Part shown: positions 32,676 through 40,178 of the stretch, one piece after another
Layout of the letters: each line of letters starts with the position of its first letter
How positions within the stretch are numbered: position 1 is the stretch's first letter
Assembly: GCA_050732875.1 (NCBI GenBank)
Contig: JBOHRQ010000007.1
Location: 6,067-70,066, forward strand
Length of the DNA: 64,000 nt
Reading direction: 5' to 3'
From: DASRVA01 sp050732875
GTDB taxonomy: Bacteria; Gemmatimonadota; Gemmatimonadetes; JACCXV01; JAHWKZ01
Notes under the pieces: generated by a model
Told to the model about the DNA's origin: nothing
The model's database searches: none
Seen by the model: only the letters and a program-made list of their open reading frames with translations
Position numbers and translations under genes: made by a program

Positions 32676-34482
32676 GGGCGGGCTCGGGTCGGGGAACGGA
32701 ACGACGCGCCGAGCCGAGCGCCGCGTAGCCGACGAAGGCGATCGCGAAGCCGACGAACCAGGCGTAGGTGTAGAGCGAATGGAAGAAGTCGGGCACGGCC
32801 GCCGGCGCGATCCACCCGGCGGCGGCCAGGAAGCCCGGCACGTTGGGCGCGACGGCCGCCACGAGGATCGCCAACGTCGCCCAGCGCCAGCCGTCCGCGT
32901 ACCAGTACTCGCCCTCCTCGAAGTACAGGCTCGCGGTGTCGAGCCGGGTCCGCCGGACGACCCAGTAGTCGGCGATCATGATCCCCGCGATCGGTCCCAG
33001 GAGCGCCGAGTAGCCGATCAGCCAAGTGAAGATGTAGCCCTGGGTCGAGGCGATCAGCTTCCACGGCATGATCAGGATCCCGATCACGCCGGTAATCAGG
33101 GCGCCCGTGCGGAACGAGATCCATCTGGGCGCCACGTTGCTGAACCCGATCGCGGGCGCGACCACGTTGGCGGCGATGTTGGTGGTGAGGGTCGCCACCG
33201 TCAGGCCGATCATGGAGATCGCGACCATCAGGGGCTGGTCGAACCTCGAGAGCAGGGCGACCGGATCCCACGGCACCGCCTCGACAACCAGGACGTCCCG
33301 AAACCGGAGCGCCGCCGCGCACGTCGCGACGATGCCGATGAACGAGAACAGCGCCATGGTGGTCGGAAGCCCGAGGATCTGCCCCCACGCCTGATCTCGC
33401 TGGCTCTTCGCGAAGCGCGTGAAGTCGGGCATGTTGAGGGAGAGCGTGGCCCAGAACCCGACCATTGCGGTCAGGCCCGGCAGAAAGAGGAGCCAGAAGC
33501 TCCGCGCCGGCGCGCCCTCCGGACTGCCGACCGCGGTCAGGATCGGGCTCGTCGTGCCCGCTGCGTCCCGCACCTCGGCGGCCACGTAGAGCGGCCCCGC
33601 GGTCGCCGGCCCTGCGTGCTGGATCGCGATCGGACCGGCCCTCCAGGGGATCCAGCTGGCGGCCGCAAGGGCAGCCCGTGCCTCGGCCTCGGTGCGGCCC
33701 GCCGCCACGCGAACCTCCGCCGCCCGAACTCGGCCCTCGTCGGCCAGCGGGCGGACGATCGCACCGCCCTCCTCCACCACCAGCGAAGGCCGCGCGAACT
33801 GCTCGCTGAACTCGAGCGCCCGCGGGAGCCCGCCCGGGACCGTCAGCGCCCAGGCGAAGAGCGCGAGGCCGATCGCCAGCAGCATCGGGGCGCCCCACGA
33901 CTCCAGCCACTTGATGCCCTCGGTCCCGCTCCAGGCGATCCAGACGTTGAGCGCCCAGAAGAGGAGGAAGGCCGCCAGCTCCCAGGCGTTGAGCCCCAGC
34001 CAGCCGATCGCCGGCGCCTCCCCCACCGCGGGAACGATCACCCGCGTCAGCGCGTAGAGGGCGTGCCCGCCGATCCAGGTCTGGATCCCGAACCATCCGC
34101 AGGCGACGAGCCCCCGAAGGAGGGCGGGCACGTTGGCGCCCAGGATCCCGAACGGTGCCCTGAGCAGCACCGGGAACGGGATCCCGTACTTCGTCCCGGC
34201 GTGTCCGTTCAGCACCATCGGGAGGAGCACGATCGAGTTTCCCACGGTGATCGTGAGCAGCGCCTGCCACCAGGTCATCCCGCTCGCGATCAGGCCAGCG
34301 GCCAACATGTAGGTGGGGATGCAGACCGCCATGCCGATCCAGAGCGCGGCGATGTGCCAGAGGCTCCAGCGCCGCTCGTCGAACGTGGTCGGCAGCAGGT
34401 CCTCGTTGGCGTACGGGCTGGTGGCCAGGGCCTCGCGGTCGACGACGACGGCCACCCGCCCGTCCCCGGCCGTCACCACCAA
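32665..34482 (-). CDS. NCS1-family nucleobase permease with a large insertion
   Basis: 605 residues against about 480-500 for most NCS1 transporters. The N-terminal YANEDLLPTTFDERRWSLWH, GIPFPVLLRAPFGILGANVP and SLNMPDFTRFAKSQ are family hallmarks of uracil, allantoin and hydantoin carriers. The extra length is one block, residues about 223-327, between a helix ending WALTVPGG and the next helix starting SFWLLFLPGL. The block is soluble, rich in Ala/Arg/Glu and Pro. Uracil or thymine uptake is inferred from the operon. The start is 4 bases from the pydA stop. Confidence 0.9.
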   Translation of the reverse strand: MVVTAGDGRVAVVVDREALATSPYANEDLLPTTFDERRWSLWHIAALWIGMAVCIPTYMLAAGLIASGMTWWQALLTITVGNSIVLLPMVLNGHAGTKYGIPFPVLLRAPFGILGANVPALLRGLVACGWFGIQTWIGGHALYALTRVIVPAVGEAPAIGWLGLNAWELAAFLLFWALNVWIAWSGTEGIKWLESWGAPMLLAIGLALFAWALTVPGGLPRALEFSEQFARPSLVVEEGGAIVRPLADEGRVRAAEVRVAAGRTEAEARAALAAASWIPWRAGPIAIQHAGPATAGPLYVAAEVRDAAGTTSPILTAVGSPEGAPARSFWLLFLPGLTAMVGFWATLSLNMPDFTRFAKSQRDQAWGQILGLPTTMALFSFIGIVATCAAALRFRDVLVVEAVPWDPVALLSRFDQPLMVAISMIGLTVATLTTNIAANVVAPAIGFSNVAPRWISFRTGALITGVIGILIMPWKLIASTQGYIFTWLIGYSALLGPIAGIMIADYWVVRRTRLDTASLYFEEGEYWYADGWRWATLAILVAAVAPNVPGFLAAAGWIAPAAVPDFFHSLYTYAWFVGFAIAFVGYAALGSARRSVPRPEPARAA

Positions 34483-34486
34483 TCCC

Positions 34487-35803
34487 TCAATGCGTCGACC
34501 CCGCTCCGGCCGTCCCCTTCCTGACCCGGTCGTTCCACGATTCGCGGGGGAGCCCCGTGTCGACCTCGACCATCGTGATGCATCCCTCGACCGGGCAGAC
34601 GAGCTGGCAGAGGTTGCAGCCGACGCACTCGTCGTCGATCACGCGGGGCACGCGGGTCGGGCCCGGGAGCTCGATGCACTGGTGGGCGCCATCCTCGCAC
34701 GCCGCGTAGCAGAGCTGGCATTCGATGCAGGTCGAGGGGTCGATGCTGGCGATGATCTTGTAGTTGAGGTCGAGGTCCCCCCAGTCCTGGTAGTTGGGGA
34801 GCGCGGCGCCGACGAGATCCTCGACCCGCGCGTAGCCCTTCTCGCGCATCCACTCCTCGAGGCCCCGCACCAGATCCTCCACGATCCGGAAGCCGTAGTG
34901 CATGACCGCCGTGCAGACCTGGACCGATGTCGCCCCGAGGAGCAGGAAGTCGAGCGCATCCTCCCACGACTGGACGCCTCCGATCCCCGAGATGGGGAGC
35001 GTGAACTCGGGCTCCTTGCCGAGCCGGGTCACCATGTGGAGGGCGATCGGTTTGACCGCCGGGCCGCAGTAGCCGCCCGAGGTGCCTTCTCCGTCGACCG
35101 ACGGGATCGGGCTCAGCGTGTCGCGGTCGACGCCGATCACGCTCTTGAACGTGTTGACCAGGCTGACCGCGTCGCCGCCCCCGCGCTGCGCGGCCATGGC
35201 GGGGTAGAGGATGTCGGTGATGTTGGGTGTCAGCTTGACGATCACAGGGGTCCTGGCGAACTCGGCCGCCCAGCGGGTGATCTCCTCCAGCACCTTGGGC
35301 TCCTGGCCGACCGCCGATCCCATGCCCCGCTCGCACATCCCGTGCGGGCACCCGAAGTTGAGCTCGAGGCCGTCGCATCCAGTGTCCTCGCTCTGGCGGA
35401 TGATGTCGCGCCAGTCCTCGCGGCTTTCGACCATCAGCGATACCACGACGGCGCGGTCGGGCCAGGCCCGCTTGACCTCCGCGATCTCCTTGAGGTTCAC
35501 GTCCAGCGGCCGGTCGGTGATCAGCTCGATGTTGTTGAAGCCGGCCACGTTCCGGCCCTGGTAGGCGACCCCGCCGTAGCGCGAGACCGTGTTGGTGATG
35601 GGGTCGCCGAGCGTCTTCCAGACCGCCCCACCCCAGCCGGCCTCGAAGGCCCGGTGGACCTGGCCGGCGGTGTTGGTCGGCGGCCCGCTCGCCAGCCAGA
35701 ACGGGTTGGGCGAGCGGATGCCGGCGCAGTCGATCGAGAGGTCGACGGGTCGCCCGCTCCGCGGGCGGCCGTTCTCGGGCAGGCCGTTGTGCGGCTCGTT
35801 CAC
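34487..35803 (-). CDS. pydA: Dihydropyrimidine dehydrogenase, catalytic FMN/Fe-S subunit
   Basis: 438 residues, like PreA/PydA. It reduces uracil or thymine to the dihydro form. The FMN-binding TIM barrel carries NPFWLASGPPTNTAGQVHRA, ELNFGCPHGMCERGMGSAVG, VIVKLTPNITDI and GGYCGPAVKPIALHMV. Two C-terminal [4Fe-4S] sites follow: CIECQLCYAACED and CVGCNLCQLVCPVEGC. I chose the GTG at 35803; a TTG at 35812 overlapping the pydX stop (TTGA) is the alternative. It works with PydX, which brings NADPH electrons through FAD and more Fe-S clusters. Confidence 0.95.
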   Translation of the reverse strand: MNEPHNGLPENGRPRSGRPVDLSIDCAGIRSPNPFWLASGPPTNTAGQVHRAFEAGWGGAVWKTLGDPITNTVSRYGGVAYQGRNVAGFNNIELITDRPLDVNLKEIAEVKRAWPDRAVVVSLMVESREDWRDIIRQSEDTGCDGLELNFGCPHGMCERGMGSAVGQEPKVLEEITRWAAEFARTPVIVKLTPNITDILYPAMAAQRGGGDAVSLVNTFKSVIGVDRDTLSPIPSVDGEGTSGGYCGPAVKPIALHMVTRLGKEPEFTLPISGIGGVQSWEDALDFLLLGATSVQVCTAVMHYGFRIVEDLVRGLEEWMREKGYARVEDLVGAALPNYQDWGDLDLNYKIIASIDPSTCIECQLCYAACEDGAHQCIELPGPTRVPRVIDDECVGCNLCQLVCPVEGCITMVEVDTGLPRESWNDRVRKGTAGAGSTH

Positions 35804-35808
35804 GTGAA

Positions 35809-37152
35809 TCAACTCCCTCCGCCGGCTGGCGCCCTTACTCGTTCCCGCGGTCGCTCTCCGCGCAGGGCCGCGTCGATCGCGTGTGCGGCGCGCTTGCCTT
35901 CTGCGGCCGCGTTCACGACCTCGGCCCCGCCGTTGGCCAGGTCGCCGCCCGCCCACACACTGGCGTTCGAGGTGGCACCGGTCGCCGCGTCGACCACCAG
36001 CCGTCCGTCCTCCAGGACGAGGGGAATCCCGCCCAGCGTCTCCTCCAGCCGGGCCTGGCCGATGGCCACGGCTGCCAGATCGGCCGAGAGACGTAACGGC
36101 TCGCCCACCGGCCGGAGCCGCTCGTCGAGGGGGGTCAGCCGGACCGCCTCGAGCCGGCCGTTCCCCTCGAAGGCCAGGGGCTGCATCCAATGCTCGAAAC
36201 GGACGCCCTCCTGGATCGCGTGCTCCCGTTCGTGCCGGTAGGCGGACATGGCGTCGGGGCCTCTCCGATAGACGATCCGGACGTCGGGCACACCCAGCAG
36301 GGCCAGCTCGCGCGCGGCGTCGATGGCCGTGTTGCCGCCGCCGATCACCAGCGCCGACCTCACCGCGCCCAGATCGGAGATCGGCTCCCCGCCGGTCTTG
36401 ATGGCGGCGATCAGCCGCGTCGCGCCCCACACGCCCTCCAGCGTCTCGCCCGGGAGCCCCAACGGGGCGTCCGGCCCCAGCCCGAGCCCCAGAAAAACGG
36501 CATCGAACTCCGACCGCAGCTCCTCCCACCTCACGTCGGCCCCGACCTCGATCCCGTCCCGCCACTCGATCCCGATCGCGGTCAGCCACTCGACTTCGGC
36601 GAGACTGGCGTCGGCCTGCATCTTGTAGGGGGCCACGCCGTCCGTGTTGAGCCCGCCCCGGTAGGGCCGCTTCTCGAAGATCACGGCGCGGTGCCCGAGT
36701 CGGACGAGCTCGTGCGCGCAGGCGATCGACGCCGGACCGCCGCCCACGCAGGCGACCGATCGTCCGCTCGGCTCTCCCGGCTCGAAGATCGGGATCCCCT
36801 CCTCGATGACCGGATCGGTGGCGAAGCGCTGGAGCCGCCCGATCAGGATCGGCGGCTCGCCTTTGGCGTTGTAGACGCACGCCCCCACGCACAGAACCTC
36901 CACCGGACAGACACGGGAGCACGAATAGCCGAACGCGTTGGCCTCGAGGATCGTGCGCGCGGACCCCAAATCGTTCCGGTCGTGGATCTGCTTGATGAAC
37001 AGCGGGATGTCGATGGCCGTCGGGCAGGCGTGCACGCAGGGCGCGTCGTGGCAGAAGAGACAGCGTCCGGCCTCGGCGCGCGCCTGGGCTTCGGTGAGGG
37101 GCGGCCGATGGTCCGAAAACCGCGTCTCCACGCGGTCGGTGGGAACGGGCAT
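35809..37152 (-). CDS. pydX: Dihydropyrimidine dehydrogenase, NAD(P)H-FAD subunit (GltD-like)
   Basis: 447 residues resembling the glutamate synthase small subunit and PreT/PydX. The N-terminal Fe-S domain has CLFCHDAPCVHACPTAIDIP and SCSRVCPVEVLCVGAC. The FAD motif is VACVGGGPASIACAHEL with YRGGLNTDGVAPYKM. The NAD(P) motif is SALVIGGGNTAIDAARELA, and a second FAD contact is SVWAGGDLANGGAEVV. It oxidises NAD(P)H and passes electrons to PydA. It is the first gene of the leftward pyd locus. Confidence 0.93.
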   Translation of the reverse strand: MPVPTDRVETRFSDHRPPLTEAQARAEAGRCLFCHDAPCVHACPTAIDIPLFIKQIHDRNDLGSARTILEANAFGYSCSRVCPVEVLCVGACVYNAKGEPPILIGRLQRFATDPVIEEGIPIFEPGEPSGRSVACVGGGPASIACAHELVRLGHRAVIFEKRPYRGGLNTDGVAPYKMQADASLAEVEWLTAIGIEWRDGIEVGADVRWEELRSEFDAVFLGLGLGPDAPLGLPGETLEGVWGATRLIAAIKTGGEPISDLGAVRSALVIGGGNTAIDAARELALLGVPDVRIVYRRGPDAMSAYRHEREHAIQEGVRFEHWMQPLAFEGNGRLEAVRLTPLDERLRPVGEPLRLSADLAAVAIGQARLEETLGGIPLVLEDGRLVVDAATGATSNASVWAGGDLANGGAEVVNAAAEGKRAAHAIDAALRGERPRERVRAPAGGGS

Positions 37153-37282
37153 GGACGTTCAGTCTGCGCCCGGCCCGGGGGATTCGTCAAGCGATGGCCG
37201 ACCTGGCTTGCCGGCCGACCATGAATTCGGTAGGCTGCTGGTGGTCCACATCAGCCTGCGATTGGGTTCGGGAACCTACCGT

Positions 37283-37459
37283 ATGACGATCCAGCAGTCG
37301 GGTGCGCCGGAGATCGAGTTCAACGGGACCTTGGATCCCTTGACGGCCAATTGGATGAAGAGCCATTCACGCGTCGTGTTGCAGGCGGGCTTCTTCCCCG
37401 GCGCGACCGGAACGGATGCGTACACGATGGACGATGTCATCATGAGGGAGGCGAATTGA
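37283..37459 (+). CDS. Short ORF resembling the C-terminus of a beta-sandwich domain
   Basis: 58 residues from ATG 37283: MTIQQSGAPEIEFNGTLDPL, then a stretch ending DAYTMDDVIMREAN. The closing pattern (Y-(M/I)DDV-(M/L)R) resembles the last strand of carbohydrate-binding or laminin-G-like sandwiches, whose N-terminal part is absent. The stop overlaps the next ATG (TGATG), so it is probably transcribed with the lipoprotein. It could be the tail of a truncated gene cut near 37200 or a small genuine protein. Confidence 0.45.
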   Translation: MTIQQSGAPEIEFNGTLDPLTANWMKSHSRVVLQAGFFPGATGTDAYTMDDVIMREAN

Positions 37460-38283
37460 TGACCCGTCGTCACGTCCTGGCTCTGGCTCTGGCTCTGCTT
37501 CCACTCTTCTTCGCCGGGTGCGACGAACTGCCGGTTACGGCCGGCGCGGCCGGATCGTCGATCGACGTAGAGTACATCGCGCCCGACAGGTTCGACGACG
37601 TGGCCGCCGAGCCGATCCTGGTCTACCCAGCCAAGTTCGTATGCGGAGAGGCTGGAAGCGACTCCTGGCATACGCCGGGCTCGTATCGCACCGTCATCAA
37701 CGTTGCAAACCTGAGCGCCTTCCAGGTCACCGTGCAGTGGCGATTCGCGAGTCTCGGACACGCCTTCGAAGGGGCTTCAGCCCGGATTCCGTCGCACGGA
37801 ACGATGGTGTTGGACTGCGATTTCATTCTGGACCAGTTCGCATCGGCGAATGCCGACCTGAGCGACGTGCTGGAAGGCTTCGTGGTTCTCGAAGACCTCG
37901 AATCCACGCGGGCGATCCGCGTGGCGGTCGTCTACACGACCCTCCACAAGCAGCTTCACGATCGGCCCGATCTGATCCCCGTCAGCACTGCCGATCGGTT
38001 CTGCGACCTGGATGACCAGCGGCGCCTCCGGGTGACGATCCGCAACCAGGGGGAACGGCGAGCCGACCCGTCGACCACTCGTCTCGAGCTCCGAGGGGTG
38101 ACGACTCGGGATCTCGCAACGCCGGCCCTCGATCCGGGGCAGCAGGCCCAGCTCGAGCCGGTCGCCTTGCCCAGGGGAGAAGGCACGTTCCGCTTCCGGA
38201 TCGATGCGGACGTGGCCGGCTTCGTGGCCGAGTCGAACGAGCTCAACAACCGGGCACGAGGGTCCTGCCTGATCATCGAGTAG
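37459..38283 (+). CDS. CARDB-like lipoprotein
   Basis: 274 residues. ATG sits after GGGAGGCG and overlaps the preceding stop. The leader ALALALLPLFFAGC ends in a lipobox. The middle contains beta segments (TVQWRFASLGHAFEGASARI). The last 90 residues (RLRVTIRNQGERRADPSTTR, then AGFVAESNELNNRA) match CARDB-type domains, which have an Ig-like fold and the SNELNN ending. It is a surface or periplasmic protein of unknown role. A longer frame from 37351 is rejected because it would put residues ahead of the leader. Confidence 0.8.
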   Translation: MTRRHVLALALALLPLFFAGCDELPVTAGAAGSSIDVEYIAPDRFDDVAAEPILVYPAKFVCGEAGSDSWHTPGSYRTVINVANLSAFQVTVQWRFASLGHAFEGASARIPSHGTMVLDCDFILDQFASANADLSDVLEGFVVLEDLESTRAIRVAVVYTTLHKQLHDRPDLIPVSTADRFCDLDDQRRLRVTIRNQGERRADPSTTRLELRGVTTRDLATPALDPGQQAQLEPVALPRGEGTFRFRIDADVAGFVAESNELNNRARGSCLIIE

Positions 38284-38325
38284 CCCGAGGTCAGGAGACC
38301 CCGCGAACGGAGTGGACCCGGCCTG

Positions 38326-38856
38326 CTACCGCCCCGCCGGCCGCAGCGCGAGGCCGAGGCTCGCCAGCGCGACGAGAAGCGCGGCCACGGCGGCCCAGGC
38401 CGACAGGTCCACACCCCCTTCGCCGACAATCGTGACGCTGGCCGGCGTCTCGGAGTCCTCGGGTCCCGTCCACGCGACCCGCTCGCCGCCGGCATAGACC
38501 TGGACGACGGGCCAGACCAGGCGCGCGTCCTCGCGGGGATTCACGGCGACGAACGGGAACTCGACGAAGCGCACGGCGGGTAGCTCGCCCGTCCAGACCG
38601 CGCGCTCGATGCGGCCTGCGTCGTCGGTCACGACCTCCAGCGTCCAGCCCTCGACCTCGGCGAACGAGACGACCCGCACGGCCTCCGGGAACTCGAGCTC
38701 GACCCGGGTCGTCGGGACGTCCCGCTCGTTGGGCACCCGCAGCACGTACATCTGATAAGCGCCCGGCGGCGCGAAGTCCGGATAAACGACGGCGTGGCCG
38801 AGCGCGACCGCCGGCAGGAGGAGCGACGCGAGGAGCCAGGCAAGGGACAGCCTCAT
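38326..38856 (-). CDS. YcnI-like (DUF1775) copper-associated membrane protein
   Basis: 176 residues with a signal peptide ending VALGH, so that the mature protein starts HAVVYPDFAPPGAYQMYVLR. A beta domain with LRVPNERDVPTTRVELEFPE follows, and one C-terminal membrane helix (AAVAALLVALASLGLAL). In YcnI proteins the N-terminal His forms part of a Cu(II) site with Glu and Trp (a monohistidine brace). The start overlaps the CopC-CopD stop (ATGA), so it is coupled to copper genes. Confidence 0.87.
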   Translation of the reverse strand: MRLSLAWLLASLLLPAVALGHAVVYPDFAPPGAYQMYVLRVPNERDVPTTRVELEFPEAVRVVSFAEVEGWTLEVVTDDAGRIERAVWTGELPAVRFVEFPFVAVNPREDARLVWPVVQVYAGGERVAWTGPEDSETPASVTIVGEGGVDLSAWAAVAALLVALASLGLALRPAGR

Positions 38857-40178
38857 CGGGCACCCAGGAGGAAGGTCACGGCGGCCATGGGCGGGGGTTC
38901 GTAGGCGAGCCGGGCGGCGATCAGCAGCACCACGGCGATGACCACGATCTCGCGCCGGACCGAGCGCCGGAGGGCCACGCCGGAGCCGGCCTCCAGACGC
39001 GGCATGAGCCGCAGCCGATGATACGCCCCCAAGCCGATCAGAATCGCCAGACCCGCGACCTTGACGAGCACCAGCCGGCCGTAGCCGGAGGTCAGCAGGT
39101 CGGCCAGCGTCGGCAGAAGGAGCGCGGCCTGGAGGACGCCGGTCACCCCGATCACGATCACCGCGATCAGGGCCGCCGCTGATACCTTCCGCGCCGTGGC
39201 CGGGAACAGATCCGAGGCCGGGTCGATCGTCGCCAGGCGCAGGAGCCCGCCCAGCCAGACCGCGACCGCCGCCAGGTGGATAGCCTTGGCGGGGATCGAC
39301 CAGACGGGCGAGTTGGCGAGCGCGTGGCCGAGGGCTCCGCCCGCCAGGACCGCCGCGAAGGCGAAGACGACCGCCACGCGCGGGCGCCGCGCCAGCGCGA
39401 GCGCCCACGCCGCCAGCCCGGCCAGAGCGAGACGAGCCAGCTCCACCCGGCCGGCGGTCGTCCCTAGGGCGTCCGCCAGGGCGGCGGCCAGCGACCCTTC
39501 CGGCGACATGTCCAGCGCCCACAGGCCTCCGTGAACGGCGAGGAGCGGGGGCGCGGCCAGGGCCAGGACCCTCGCCACGCGCGGGATCTCGCGTCCCCCC
39601 GGAGGGAGATGGAGGAGGATCCCGGCCAGCGAGAGGAGCGCTCCCAGGGCGAGGGCTTCAACGGCCGCGATCAGGAGGGCCGGAGGTCGCCACCCGGTGT
39701 CGATCCTCGCCGGCGGCGGGACCTCCAGGCGAGCAGGCTCGGTCCGCGCCGGCGCGCTGCCCGCCGGCCCCGCCGGCGACGGCTCGGCCTCCGCGACGAA
39801 GAACACGAAATCGTCCTCGATCGGATGCCCGTCGGCCGAGACCACCCGCCAGACCACGCGGTACCCGCCGGCGCCCAGCACCGGGAAGGGAGCCAGGACC
39901 GCGCGCACGTCGCCGGGATCAGGCCGGGTCGCGAGGTCGATCGTCGCGCCGTCCGCGGCAACGACGCGGATCGTGACCAGGCCGGCCTCGACCGGCTCGC
40001 TGAAGAGGAGCCGCATCTCCGTCGGGAGGACCCGCAGCGTGTCTCCGGCCGCCGGGATCGAGGCCACGAGCCGGGCGTGGACGGGCAGCGCGGCGACGCC
40101 CGGCGTCGCGGATGCCGCCAGGAGGCCCGCCACGAGCACGGCCGTTCGAAGGAGGTTCCCGGGGACTACCGCTGCCAC
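38853..40178 (-). CDS. CopC-CopD fusion (copper-binding domain plus copper-resistance/uptake membrane domain)
   Basis: 441 residues. After a signal segment, the CopC domain opens PVHARLVASIPAAGDTLRVL and ends RVVSADGHPIEDDFVFFVAE, with the expected copper-ligand His in both places. A Pro/Ala-rich linker leads to the CopD domain of about eight helices, with LANSPVWSIPAKAIHLAAVA and GYGRLVLVKVAGLAILIGLG. Natural CopC-CopD fusions such as YcnJ import copper. GTG at 40178 lies 13 bases inside the TonB receptor gene; the longer upstream frame is a shadow of that gene. Confidence 0.9.
   Translation of the reverse strand: MAAVVPGNLLRTAVLVAGLLAASATPGVAALPVHARLVASIPAAGDTLRVLPTEMRLLFSEPVEAGLVTIRVVAADGATIDLATRPDPGDVRAVLAPFPVLGAGGYRVVWRVVSADGHPIEDDFVFFVAEAEPSPAGPAGSAPARTEPARLEVPPPARIDTGWRPPALLIAAVEALALGALLSLAGILLHLPPGGREIPRVARVLALAAPPLLAVHGGLWALDMSPEGSLAAALADALGTTAGRVELARLALAGLAAWALALARRPRVAVVFAFAAVLAGGALGHALANSPVWSIPAKAIHLAAVAVWLGGLLRLATIDPASDLFPATARKVSAAALIAVIVIGVTGVLQAALLLPTLADLLTSGYGRLVLVKVAGLAILIGLGAYHRLRLMPRLEAGSGVALRRSVRREIVVIAVVLLIAARLAYEPPPMAAVTFLLGAR

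Noticed and set aside
32548..34524. 658-codon plus-strand frame opposite the NCS1 permease
   Set aside because: Shadow frame typical of GC-rich DNA; the minus strand encodes a clear permease.
34487..36922. 811-codon frame that would fuse PydA to sequence opposite its partner
   Set aside because: The upstream half is pydX read in the wrong frame; a GTG with a ribosome site at 35803 gives the normal PydA length.
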